From: Gryganskiella cystojenkinii
Lineage: Eukaryota; Mortierellomycota; Mortierellomycetes; Mortierellales; Mortierellaceae
DNA: 19,230 nt
Assembly: GCA_015852425.1 (NCBI GenBank)
Contig: JAAAIG010000749.1
Location: 1 to 19,230 of the forward strand
Reading direction: 5' to 3'
How positions within the stretch are numbered: the stretch's first letter is position 1; each line of letters opens with the position of its first letter. The position numbers were made by a program, and so were the translations under genes. Below, piece by piece: positions 8,641 to 18,466 of the stretch. Below the pieces are notes generated by a model. That model saw nothing but the letters and a program-made list of their open reading frames with translations. It had not been told where the DNA came from and did no database searches.

Positions 8641-9090
8641 CTTTCACCCAGTCACTCTTTCCCCTGACCCTGACCTACGTCTAGGCAGAGTATTCCTTTT
8701 CTCTCTCTTTGCTTTCCTTCATCAACAAAAAGTCCCTTTTGAAAAACACATCATCACACTCTTCTTGAAACTCGTCTTATTGTCATATTGTCTCCCCCCC
8801 CCTATTCTCTTTATCGAACCATCGACAGACATACCCCTGTAACAACTTCTTGCACACAGACCCTTTCTCGCTCTCGCTTGGACAAATCGATTCAATTCTG
8901 TACGTTTGAATTGGACTTCTACCTCACTCACCTTTTCCCACATTCACTTTCAGTCTTTCGCCTTTACCTCGTCGCTACTCCCCAATTCAACCAACCCAAC
9001 TCATGCAGACCAGTGAAGTCCAATGCAAAAGACTAATCTTCCCTACTTCCTTTACATTTCCACAATAGACCCTGTTCCTATCCCTAAATA
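8641..9090 (+). promoter_or_regulatory. CT-rich promoter/leader of the SREBP gene
   Basis: Long C/T-rich tracts (TCTCTCTCTTTG near 8700, CCCCCCCC near 8795) lead to the ATG at 9091. A possible short leader intron is GTACGT at 8900 to TTTCAG at 8953, with CTCAC between, 54 bp. RNA data would be needed to accept it. The frame open at 8788-9036 begins with TTG and is read-through of the leader. Confidence 0.4.
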
Positions 9091-12000
9091 ATGTTCCTCC
9101 AGGCCGGGAACCCGCTCTTTGGCGCACCTCCACCCGCTGCCACCTCGAATGATCTTCAGGACCTGTTCATGTGCGAGTCCTACTTTGACGAGTACACCAC
9201 CACCGGCTCAACCAACAACCTCGACCCAACCTCGGCTGCTGCCCTTCAACATCAATTACAACAACATAATAACAACCAGCAACAGAGTCATCACCACCAA
9301 CAACAGCTGCAACAGCAACAACAGCAAATTCTCCAACAACTGACGCTGCAACAACAGCAACAATTCTTGCAACAGCAGCATAATCACAACACTCAACATA
9401 AAAACCAACAACAAAATCAACCTCAATTGTCTGCATTCGAACTCCAACTGCAGACGTTCCTTGCCTCCAATGCTGTTCAGCAACAACAACTTCAGCAGCA
9501 ACAACAGCAGCAGCAGCAACTTCAAGAACAACAACAACTCCTCTTGAACTCTCAGACGCAACTCGCTGCCTTCCGTTGGGCTCTAGCGAATGCCAACGCT
9601 GTCGCCAGTGCCAACGCTACAGCGGTCGCTGCTGCTGCTGCCGCTGCTGCGACCGTTGGATTGAACAACCTTTCTGTCCAGGCCACCTCACCAGTCGATT
9701 CAGCTGCATTCTTTAGCTCACCCGATATGATGACATCTTCACTCTCACCTCAGTCGGACACTCTTATGCTCCCAACCTCCCCCGGTGCCTTTTCTTCAAG
9801 CGAAGATGGTGCTATGCTCTCTCCTCTTATGCTCTCGACCCATGCTGCCGAGTCGCTGGTTGCTTCGACAACAACGACTAAAATCAAGACCGAGAAGACC
9901 AGCCCCAAGACAGTCAAGCGTCAATCCCTTGACGATGGTACCGATGTCGAAACCAAGACGACCACTACAACAGGAGCAGCCAAGAGAACCAAAAAGACAA
10001 CTGCTGCAACAAAGGCCGCGACCCCCTCTGCGGCCAAGAAACCCCGAGCCAAAAAGGCGTCCAAGAATGGATCGGATCAAAGTGACATGGACATGCCTCT
10101 CAGCTCTGCAGCCTCTGCAGGATCGAACACACCTTCACCCCAGACGTTGGCTCAGCAATTAACCCCAGGAACCAGCTCTTCAACCTCGACAGCAGGATTC
10201 TTTCACACGCTGCCGATTATACCTCTGACCTCGACCTCGGGGATCTCTCAACCGACCTCACCAGGAATGATGCCGTTTGGTCAGCCGCTCTGGAAGATGG
10301 CACCCGGGATGATGATGCCACCGAATATGCCGTTGCCACCTGCTGGATTCGATCCTTCCACGTTTGCGCCTTCTATTTTACCGACCTTGGAGATGCCTAC
10401 GTCTTCGTCGTCGTCGTCATCATCATCATCTTCCTCCTCAACACAGGCGCAACTGGCCCAGCAACAACAATCCCAACAATCGCAAGTGACCTCACAACCT
10501 CTTCAACAGCAAGGACAGCCTCAAACACTCCAACAAAAGATCCCCATCACGCGGCTAAAACCTCCCCAAGCCCTTGTCACGCCTCCACCTGTCACCCCGG
10601 CGACTCAGGGACCTCAACCGACCAAGCAACAGAAAAAGGTCGCCCATAACGCGATCGAACGTCGTTACCGTAACAATATTAACGACCGTATCAGCGATCT
10701 CAAGAATGTGGTCCCAGCACTTTGTAACATCAAGACCAAGGATGAAAAGGACGATGACGGTGGGGATGAGGACGAGACCCAGGATGCGGATGGAGTCACC
10801 AAGGCGACCAAACTCAACAAGGCCACGATCCTTCGCAAAGCGACCGAGTATATCATTGTCCTTCAGAAACGCGAGACGGCAACCAAGGCCGAGAATGTGA
10901 TTTTGAGACGCTTGTTGACTTCGCTCCCTGGGGGTGCGGATCTTTTGGAACAGAATCAGGCCGAGTTGGCGAACGTTCGGGAAGAGTCCTCATCGCCCGA
11001 GTCTTCATCAGAAGATTCCAACACGGAGCCAACCACGCCTCCACCGACTTCGTCTTCGTCCTCGTCTCCAAGATCTCGTGTTCTGATGGCTGTCTTTATG
11101 TGCGCTACGTTCTTCAGTTCCCCGGATGGTGGTTCTTCTGGGTTGAACAAAGCGATTGTCAATGACGGTCAAGGCTTGGGTCGTGTCATGAGTGCTGCCA
11201 GTAGTATCGGACACACAGTCAACATCAGCACTGCTGCCAGTGGCGGTGCAAGCAGCAGCTGGAGTCCTATCGGTGTCGTCGCCTGGGACGCCTGGGCAGC
11301 TCTTCGGACCATGCTCTTCATGGTCTGTCTCGTTGCTTTGATGTGGCCTTCCTACAACCGCCAGGGACCCTTTGCCCAATCCCGGTTCCCCGCCATGTCC
11401 AAGTACGCCTCCCCTACTCAAGTTTACACGACTCTGTCCGGTGTCCTCCCCAAGATCATTCCTTCCTCTTACTTCCGACTCTTTATCGCCTTGTCCCTGG
11501 AATTATGGCGTTGTCTCTGGATCCGTCTTGGGATCTATCCTGATCTTACCGATATGGTTCGCCCAGATATCTGGGCTCGCGTTGTCGAGGCTCAAATGTC
11601 GGGAGGTGCTGGTACGGCCGTGAGTCGATTCATGGTCCTTTACACGATCGTCAGGACGTTGGACGAATATACAAACGCACGTCGTCAACCCCCTGCGCGT
11701 GTCTCCGCCACAGCCGCTTTGGCGTTTTACATTTCGATCCGTAAGGCTGCCAAACCCCTGGCCACTTTGGTCGCGCAACAGTTTCTGGAATCTGCTCGGT
11801 ACACGGCCAAGATTTCGGGAACCGGTCAAGACCGTTGGTTAGAGAGTATGCTCCAGGTCGAGGTCGGCAGCACGGCCTGGAACCGATCTGTGCTCGAGAT
11901 CGAGAGTATCATGTACGGTCGAGATGAATACCCCCAGACCGCGGCAGTACTCTACCAGACCATGGCTCCTACATTGGTCGTCGCCCAGACGCAGAGCGTG

Positions 12001-13068
12001 AGTGTTCTTCAGGATGCGTATGTGAACTGTATGTCCCGTTTGAACGCCTCAGCCCATGGCAAGGACTCGGCTTTGGAGGCCAACCGTGTTGCCAAGTTTG
12101 ATGATGTCGTTCGCACGACTATGCCCGGCACCCGTCATCACTGGTATGCACTCGTCGGCAAGATTTCAGAACTCTGGTTGGCCAAGGACGAGGAATCTGC
12201 AACGCTGGGAGATCGTCTCATGAGTCAGGTCATGGCCATGCATCCTCGTCATCATCTCACTGCCAGACCCGGACGTTCGTCTTCGACCCGGTCACGCGCG
12301 GAAGAGGTCGAGGCCAGTTTTCAGTATTACGATCAGGTCATTGTTTACTCGTTGCTCGAGTATGCGTACCTGAGACGCGGCATGGCCGGTCCCAGCGTCC
12401 GATGTGGTGAAAAAGCCTGGGCTTTGTTGAACGAGCGTCGTCGCGCCCTCGGTGCCAAGGCTCCTACCGCTCCTGTCCGCTCCGGTCTCACGTCTAGTCC
12501 CGACGTAGAGGAAGAGGATATGAACGAAAAGGCACTCTTGAGCGTTGCTCATTTCGCCATGAATCTGACAGGTTTTGTCGAGATCAAGGCTCGGATTGGT
12601 CTTTGGCGCGGTGTTGAGGTCCTCAGCAGTTTGATCCGCAACACTGGCACGCCTGGTTCAGAAGACAATGAGCAAGAGGACATGTCTCAATCCGAGATTT
12701 TGGATCATATCCGAACCACGCTCTTGCCATTGACGGTGCATTTGCGTCGTCAGTTGGATGACGAGTCGACGACCATGTTGGCCATGATGCAGATGGCGAC
12801 GACCTCGACCAGGTCTTCACTTGATCGCAATCAGGCTTCTCGTCGTCCCACGGTCGACTTTGATCCTGCCCTCAAGTTCTTGATCGACATTGGGCGTGTC
12901 GCTTATGGTGCCTGGGAAGATGGTTCCGAGGGCTCGGATTCCGGTTGTGGAAGTGGTGGCGAGGAAGAAAGTCAAAAGACGACCTCTTCGTCTGCTGCTC
13001 ACAAAGCTGCGCTCATGATCAAGAAGAGTGACGCTGAGAAAGCCTGGGAGCTCTGCCAGGACCTGTAG
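9091..13068 (+). CDS. SREBP-type membrane-bound bHLH-zip transcription factor
   Basis: 1325 residues in one uninterrupted exon. SREBPs are ER membrane precursors: low sterol lets SCAP carry them to the Golgi, where proteolysis frees the N-terminal bHLH factor to activate sterol and lipid genes. Order here: acidic N terminus (DLQDLFMCESYFDEY, ~22-36), Gln-rich 50-155, poly-Ala ~180-190, Ser/Thr-rich with a poly-Ser run ~437-450, then bHLH-zip ~513-610. The basic helix has H519, E523 and the SREBP-defining Tyr526 in ERRYR. The second helix starts KLNKATILRKATEYI (574-588). The HLH loop carries an acidic insert of about 25 residues. PRSRVLMAVFMC (660-671) opens a short first membrane segment. 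A lumenal loop (678-735, with sequon NIS at 711) and a second segment (736-752) follow, then a ~570-residue C-terminal regulatory domain. Convergent with RIX1. The family call is near certain. Confidence 0.95.
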   Translation: MFLQAGNPLFGAPPPAATSNDLQDLFMCESYFDEYTTTGSTNNLDPTSAAALQHQLQQHNNNQQQSHHHQQQLQQQQQQILQQLTLQQQQQFLQQQHNHNTQHKNQQQNQPQLSAFELQLQTFLASNAVQQQQLQQQQQQQQQLQEQQQLLLNSQTQLAAFRWALANANAVASANATAVAAAAAAAATVGLNNLSVQATSPVDSAAFFSSPDMMTSSLSPQSDTLMLPTSPGAFSSSEDGAMLSPLMLSTHAAESLVASTTTTKIKTEKTSPKTVKRQSLDDGTDVETKTTTTTGAAKRTKKTTAATKAATPSAAKKPRAKKASKNGSDQSDMDMPLSSAASAGSNTPSPQTLAQQLTPGTSSSTSTAGFFHTLPIIPLTSTSGISQPTSPGMMPFGQPLWKMAPGMMMPPNMPLPPAGFDPSTFAPSILPTLEMPTSSSSSSSSSSSSSTQAQLAQQQQSQQSQVTSQPLQQQGQPQTLQQKIPITRLKPPQALVTPPPVTPATQGPQPTKQQKKVAHNAIERRYRNNINDRISDLKNVVPALCNIKTKDEKDDDGGDEDETQDADGVTKATKLNKATILRKATEYIIVLQKRETATKAENVILRRLLTSLPGGADLLEQNQAELANVREESSSPESSSEDSNTEPTTPPPTSSSSSSPRSRVLMAVFMCATFFSSPDGGSSGLNKAIVNDGQGLGRVMSAASSIGHTVNISTAASGGASSSWSPIGVVAWDAWAALRTMLFMVCLVALMWPSYNRQGPFAQSRFPAMSKYASPTQVYTTLSGVLPKIIPSSYFRLFIALSLELWRCLWIRLGIYPDLTDMVRPDIWARVVEAQMSGGAGTAVSRFMVLYTIVRTLDEYTNARRQPPARVSATAALAFYISIRKAAKPLATLVAQQFLESARYTAKISGTGQDRWLESMLQVEVGSTAWNRSVLEIESIMYGRDEYPQTAAVLYQTMAPTLVVAQTQSVSVLQDAYVNCMSRLNASAHGKDSALEANRVAKFDDVVRTTMPGTRHHWYALVGKISELWLAKDEESATLGDRLMSQVMAMHPRHHLTARPGRSSSTRSRAEEVEASFQYYDQVIVYSLLEYAYLRRGMAGPSVRCGEKAWALLNERRRALGAKAPTAPVRSGLTSSPDVEEEDMNEKALLSVAHFAMNLTGFVEIKARIGLWRGVEVLSSLIRNTGTPGSEDNEQEDMSQSEILDHIRTTLLPLTVHLRRQLDDESTTMLAMMQMATTSTRSSLDRNQASRRPTVDFDPALKFLIDIGRVAYGAWEDGSEGSDSGCGSGGEEESQKTTSSSAAHKAALMIKKSDAEKAWELCQDL

Positions 13069-13389
13069 ATTGCCTTTTTTCGTTTTATTCCTTTCCTTGT
13101 AGTTGTCCCATTTTTTCATATATCCCCTCGCCTCTCTCTCTCTCTTTTCACTGTTCTTTCCTATCTATCCTCCCCTGTGCTTTTAGACGTCTCTTTTACC
13201 TTTACCACATCCCGTTAAAAACTGTTAAAATATTATTTTTTGTTGCAATACAAATTCCAAAAAGAAAAAGAAAATGCACTTGCGGTAGATGTAAGAGAAA
13301 AAGGTGCACAAGGTGCAAAGGACTCAAAAAATTGTAAGTTGGCAATTACTGCCGTCTATTATTGGTAACTACCATAACGGGGGCCGACT
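13069..13389. other. Shared 3' region between convergent SREBP and RIX1 genes
   Basis: 320 bp separate the two facing stop codons. It is A/T-rich and must hold both 3' UTRs and ends. I see no canonical AATAAA for SREBP; AATACA near 13245 could serve. On minus, AATAATAG near 13360 is the closest match for RIX1. No gene is visible. Confidence 0.45.
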
Positions 13390-16094
13390 CTAATCGCTAT
13401 CCATGTCGTCGTCGGAATCATCGTCATCCATGTTGATCGTAGGAATATCGAGATCGTCGTCATCCTCGTTGTCAACAGCCGACACAATGGATGCTGGTGC
13501 AGACATAGGCGTAGCTTTGACGGTCTTGGTGGTTGTCGTTGTGGTAGTGGTCTGGACGGATGAAGAAATGCTCTCGCCTGAACTGGAAGTAGAATGGGCT
13601 GCGAAGGTCTCTGTGATTTTGACTGTCGACTCATGATCGCTCTTCTTCTGGATGGTTTCTTCGTGAACAGCTGTCGTGACAGTGGTTGCCTTGGGAACTT
13701 GAACCTCTCCTGCGGCCTTGAACGCAGACATGGACGAAGAAGAAGAAGCTGTGACAGGGGCTGGGGTTTCTTTGACTAGTTCTTCGGCCATCTCGACATC
13801 CTCGTCCTCTTCCTTCTCATCCTCTTCGATCGCAGCGCTTGCTTCCTCTACTTCCTCATCCTCGTCCTCGTCCTCGACCTGCTCTTGCTTCTTGGATTTT
13901 CCGGATTGGACTTCAAAAGCTCCAAAGAGAGCAGAGCCAGCATCCTGAACAGGCTTCTCGCCCTTCTTGGCGACCGCGGTCCTTGCCCGTTGCATCGGTG
14001 GCATCCTGCTGTGCAAGACCAGATCACAGATCGTCAAGGCCGTCAGACAATGATCCCGGACAAATTTCTCCGAATCGTTCAATCCTGCCTTGAAGATCCC
14101 GACACTCAACGGTACCAGACTCGACTGCGTCTCTCCAGGAGATGACACGGAAGCCACGAGAACCTTGTAAAGATGCGCACGGACTGGGGCCGTGTAAAAT
14201 TCTGTCTCGGCTTGCTCAATAGGGTTGACATGATGTTGAGCGTTGAGCAAGTGAGAAACAACCAAGGTATCGGCTGCGGCACGCGCATGGGGCTGCAAGT
14301 TGGGTCCAGCAGTCGTCAGCGCCAATGAGAGAATGTTCAAAGCCATAGTAAACACCTGGGGAGTCACAATCTCCTCCAGAGGATTCAAACTCGACAGGTT
14401 CGCATTGTTGTTATTGCCGCCACGACGGTTCTTGCCTGCACCGCCCTTTTGTTTTGTAGTGTTGGTATGGTTATTGGCACGGCTGTTCGGGTTGTTGTTG
14501 CTTCCTGCTCCGATCTCCAAGGGGTTCACGATCCTGGCAGTAGGCATACGAAGATCCTCCAGGAGCGCAGTCATCAATGGGACCTGAATCATGTTCACAA
14601 ATGGAATCCCAAAGGCCTGGATACAACTCTCGACGACTGAATATGTTGAGCTGCGGAGACCACTGCTCAGTCCGGTCGAATGACGAACAGACTTGATCAC
14701 AATCGAAGCAATATGAGACATGTGGCGGACCAAATGATCCTGGGCCGTTGCCAAAAGCGTCTTCAAGATCTCGTTCGCGGACAAATGCATGGACGAGACA
14801 CCGCTAATCAACATAAAGTACTCCTGAGGATCAATTCCACGAGCCTCGGACATGGGTGTCTTGACGTTCACAAGGAAAATTCGGGTCAAGAGCGCCACCA
14901 AGTTGTTGAGCGGTAAATGTACGGCCTCCTTCGTCGGGCAGGTCAGACAAGCGATCAACGCCTTGGAGAGGGTTGCGAGTCGGTTAAACATTTGTGGGTA
15001 TCTCTGGATTATGTCCTCAGCGGGGACGGGTAATCCCAAAAAGTACTTGTTGCGACCAACAAATTCGTTGGGGTCCAGTTTCTCCTCTTCGATCGTCGCA
15101 AAGAGGACCGTGAGGGTTCGGTGCATAGCCTTGATGATCTCCTGCAGGTTGTTGCGCCATTGTTCTGAGGGTGAGATACGTTCGGTCGGGTGGTTGGGGT
15201 TTTTGCCTCCTGCGGCGTGCAAGGCTGCAAAACAAGTGGTCGCAGCCTTGACGAGTTCTGGTTCCTGATCAAAGCGACCGTCCATGTACGCCACACACAA
15301 TGCCTCGGTTTTGTCGATCGCCAAACGGAATGTGGTAGGGAACAAGGTAACAGACTGAGTCATGGCGTTGTAGATCGTGGGCTATATGGCATAAAAGAAC
15401 ACAATCGTCAGTGGTCAGGGGAAAAAGAGCGATTGTCGACGGACGAAAGGCGAGCAGTACGAGAGAGTAGTCGGCTCTATTTACCAAAAGCTCCTTGCGA
15501 TTCTTGTATGAAAGAACATGGTTGTAGAAATCGGGAAGGTATTTGGAAGTAACATCGCTCTTCAGGTCGGGTCTCTTGGCGGTCTTGGCGAACAGCTCGG
15601 AAAGTGTAATAATAATGGCCTCGGCGTTGGCAGAGGGCTCGTTTTTCTATAGGTGTGAAAATCAAAAGTTGGGATCGCGTTAGATTTAGCGCCCTGTATT
15701 CAAAGGGGGGTAAAAAAAAAAGCATAATTGGTGCTTAACGAAGCGACTCCCTCCTTACAGACAACAAGCCGACGAGAAGCGTCACCCAGGTGCGGACATG
15801 ATCCGTGAACAAAGTTGCACTCTGTTGGGCTGTGATTCGGACAAAGTTCACACCAGCCCAACGAGCCCCGGATTGTTGCGACTCGAGCAACGATCTCAGT
15901 CTTTGACACCAGATACGGTGTTGATGCGCTGTGGCGGCATTATCCTGGATGTTGCGATCGTGCAAGAGACGATGGTGGGTGATAGTCTCGAGAACAAAAG
16001 GGACATAGTCCCGGATGGCGAGATCGTCCTTGAGGTACCGACGGATCAAGGTATCCAAGAGGGTGGCAGGCGTGGCCTGAACAACGGTTGCCAT
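13390..16094 (-). CDS. RIX1: Pre-rRNA-processing protein RIX1 (PELP1 family), 3 exons
   Basis: Exons 16094-15759, 15646-15485 and 15381-13390 give 829 residues. The introns (15758-15647, 112 bp; 15484-15382, 103 bp) have GTAAGG/CTATAG and GTAAAT/ATATAG ends, both in phase 0, joining LLS to KNEPSA and KELL to PTIYNAM. Rix1 with Ipi1 and Ipi3 docks the AAA ATPase Rea1/Mdn1 onto pre-60S particles for ITS2 processing and nuclear maturation. The N-terminal ~210 residues fit the RIX1 domain (WAGVNFVRI, NHVLSYKNRKELLPTI, LFPTTFR). The middle is all-helical, with an Asn/Gly/Lys-rich insert at about 455-495. The last ~170 residues have the acidic tracts typical of PELP1/Rix1 (VEDEDEDEEVEE), a Ser/Thr-rich spacer and an Asp-rich end. 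The ATG at 16094 was chosen over an upstream in-frame one at 16208, which lies in leader-like sequence. It follows the thioredoxin gene in tandem, 279 bp away. Confidence 0.88.
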
Positions 16095-16344
16095 TCGTGT
16101 GAGTTGGGAATGCGAGTAAGAGAGGGAGTGGGGAAGAATGAACTCTGCGTCGTCAGTAGTTTCGATGGAATGAAATTGAATGACGGAGAAGGAGAGAGTG
16201 CTGTTCAAATGTCCAATGGGCAGTCAATGGTGATGAAAGGAGTAGAAACGCCAAAGAAAAGAAGAAAAAAAAAGAAAAGCGTGGGTGGCTTAGCAGTCCT
16301 AATGATAAACAAATGACAATTCGACTTCCATTTCACGAGTATAT

Positions 16345-16350
16345 TTTATT
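16345..16350 (-). terminator. Poly(A) signal of the thioredoxin-fold gene
   Basis: AATAAA on the minus strand about 24 bp after the stop codon at 16376-16374. The gap to the RIX1 start is short, so this site also lies in the upstream region of RIX1. Confidence 0.55.
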
Positions 16351-16373
16351 CGTATTTTCTCCGACGCGACTCA

Positions 16374-17308
16374 CTACGCTTCTTTGGGATACATTTCGTT
16401 CACGACCTTCTCGAAATGTTCTTCAAACTTAGTCCCGGTTCCTGCAAACCTAACTACATTGTCGACAACCAACACAACGGTAGGAAGCGCCACACTTCCG
16501 GTCTTCTCATAAAGAGCTAAAAGACGAGAAGAGTTTGTAAATTTTGTAAGTGACAGCAAACAATTAGAAATATTGTACAAAAAAAAAAAAAAAAAAGGCT
16601 TACCGTCTCTGGCATGTTCGTCCGCATTGTCAACATAAGATGAATAGCGAAAGTTTTCTTTCTTGGACTCGATGAACTTTGTAATACCCTCCAACTCAAG
16701 CATCCCAGGGTACCGTTTGCCCAGCATCGCTTCATTACCGATACCAATCACCGCAACCTGGCCTGCGTACTTCTCCGAAATATCAGAAAGGTGGAGAGCC
16801 AGGTCCACACATGGCCCACACCTTTGGCCACGAATAATAACAAAAAAGTGAATGATTAACGTCCGTTTCAGTCCTCTTGACAATAATAAATGCCCAATGT
16901 TTTCCTGTACGCTTACCAAGTGGCCCAGAAATCAACTAGGACAATCCGCTCTTTGCCCTCGAACTTGGCACCTCGGACGTGATGAATGCGTTCGACAACA
17001 GACAGGACATCAATGGTTTCTCCAGTAAAAGGACTTATCCAATCCTTACGTAAACAGGCTGGAGGACCGGCTTTGAGATTATCCCTGATCTTTTCAAAGG
17101 TTTCTCGGCCCATGTAGGACTTCAAACGTTCCAAGGGATCATCGAATCCGATCTCCTTGACCTGGGCCTTGAAGGCGTCGACTGCTGCCCAGAATGGCTC
17201 ATCTTGCCATTTTTCCTCGTACTGTTCCTTGAAGGGAGTGATGAGCGTCGCTGTGTAGATCTTGTGGAAGTGCTCTTCCTTGGTGAGGGGAGCGTCTTCA
17301 GTCAACAT
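16374..17308 (-). CDS. Thioredoxin-fold protein with WCGPC active site, 3 exons
   Basis: Exons 17308-16917, 16821-16604 and 16516-16374 give 250 residues. The introns are 95 and 87 bp with GTAAGC donors and AAAG/TTTAG acceptors. The first splits the active-site Trp codon, giving VDFWATW-CGPC with Cys132 and Cys135. The fold continues with an AVIGIGNE strand, helical GITKFIES, and ALPTVVLVVD carrying the cis-proline expected opposite the active site. The long N-terminal part (1-120) has PFKEQYEEKWQDEPFW and an ISPFTGETIDVLSVVERI segment just before the core, an arrangement like TlpA/redoxin-type proteins. It should exchange dithiols in the cytosol; the substrate is unknown. The ATG was chosen because upstream is CT-rich leader, although that frame stays open to 17662. 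The second intron holds an 18-base A run on plus. Confidence 0.85.
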
Positions 17309-17660
17309 GGTAATTTTTTGGTGGAAGGGAAAGGCAGATGGTGAGGAAGCAGGAAGAGAAAGAGTGGCAGAAGGATGAAGACAAAAAAGAAGAAAAAAAA
17401 AGAGAGCAGGGATCCAACGAAAGGATAAGGCTGAAGGCACAGTTAATTGCGATTGGTCCTTGTTTCCAGAGTGAACATGATGTGACCGAACTATCATGTT
17501 TTCGCCTCGTCTGTGAAACATTGACACTGTCCAGGTGCAGCGCCCCCGCGCCCCTCGTTGAGCGCCTGCCGAAAGTATCTCTGTTTGGGTAGTTGCTACG
17601 GGTTGTTGAGCTTGTTGATGGGGGAAAAGGTGCATTAAGGCTGAACCGATGTGTTTTTTC
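17308..17660 (-). promoter_or_regulatory. Promoter and leader of the thioredoxin-fold gene (proximal copy)
   Basis: On minus: a CCAAT box (ATTGG on plus at 17452-17456), then a CT-rich leader (17330-17400) and the ATG at 17308. The stretch 17451-17660 matches 17805-18015 in the same order (GATTGGT, GTGAACA, TGTGA-ACATTG, AGTATCTC, TTAA-G-CTG, CCGAT-TG) at an offset of about 354-360 bp, so the promoter exists in two diverged tandem copies. Confidence 0.6.
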
Positions 17661-17689
17661 AACTAGCAAACCACCGCAAGCCCAGATGC

Positions 17690-18015
17690 GCGCTGTTCTC
17701 TTGTCGAGGGGCTTTGTCGTCCATATCGCTCAGCTCGCAAAGAAGAAATCACAAGAAGAAGAGAGAGAGAGCACGCTGTATGTAACAAAGATGGAACGTT
17801 GGTTGATTGGTTCATGGAAGAATCCAGCCTTCGTGAACACCATCGTTTTTTTTTTTGTTCGCCCGTCCTGCTGTGTGACATTGGCCGTTGTCCGGCTGGT
17901 GCAGTCCATACGGTGCCCCAAGTTTTGTAGTATCTCCTTTTGGTTGCTGTTATTGGTCGTTATTGAGTTGACTGGAAAAAATTGGTATTAAAGTCTGGAG
18001 CCGATATGGTTGTTT
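17690..18015 (-). repeat. Tandem distal copy of the thioredoxin promoter with a truncated start
   Basis: Diverged direct repeat of the proximal promoter. On minus it has the same CCAAT position (ATTGG on plus at 17806-17810), a CT leader (17745-17775), and an ATG at 17724 that opens a 21-codon frame (MDDKAPRQ...) ending TGA. The first codons weakly resemble the real gene start (MLTEDAPLTKE), as if the 5' end of the gene had been duplicated with the promoter and the body lost. The promoter homology is clear by eye; the coding homology is tentative. Confidence 0.55.
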
Positions 18016-18466
18016 AAACATCAGCTATCTACCGAAATTGGAGAGCCCGTTTGACCGTATCTTCATGCGAAACTGATCCAGGTTCCGTTTCACAGCCTGC
18101 GAGCGTTGTACAACTGCTGTGGCAAAAGTGGGACTGGGGTTGTATCAAGAACGAAGTGAAGTGGTCAAACCCTAGGAAGCATTTGTTGGCTTGAGACAAT
18201 TTCCCTATTCGAATTCGCGCGTGATAACGACGAGTTTTTTTTTTGCTTTGGCTCTTTGTATCCACGCCTTCCTCTTTTTTTACTGTTAGTGACGACGAAT
18301 CCATTCTCAAGTTAAAACGCTGCTATGAGAGTTAATGGTCGGTCCATAAAAAAATTAATCAGCACAGCAATATCTGAAAGATCCTTTAGCCACAGCGGAC
18401 AAGATCAATCTGGAGCAAACGAATCGTCTATTCCCATTGCATCAATTTTGGTGGCGCGAAGCAGGT
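18016..18466. other. Intergenic region between thioredoxin promoter copy and inverted repeat
   Basis: No gene I can support. A minus-strand open frame from an ATG at 18304 to a TAG at 18029 (91 codons, Lys-rich start) and a plus-strand frame from 18325 to 18585 exist. Neither shows a known domain, and the second runs into the repeated LRR flank. Poly-T runs occur near 18235 and 18275. Confidence 0.4.

Noticed and set aside
8276..8647. 123-codon minus frame with hydrophobic segments
   Set aside because: Read-through of purine/pyrimidine tracts in the SREBP upstream region; no protein-like composition or splice context.
16580..16597. 18-base poly-A run, considered as a retroelement tail
   Set aside because: It lies inside a spliceable intron and is the complement of that intron's T tract on the coding strand; no element sequence or target duplication is present.
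17309..17662. In-frame N-terminal extension of the thioredoxin-fold protein with a hydrophobic WIPALFFFLLF stretch that looks like a signal anchor
   Set aside because: The hydrophobicity comes from translating the CT-rich leader, the same artefact seen upstream of the Gln-rich gene. The ATG at 17308 fits the protein family better.
18029..18304. 91-codon minus frame starting MDSSSLTVKKEEG
   Set aside because: No domain, no second copy and no promoter features that I can identify; a frame of this length is plausible by chance.
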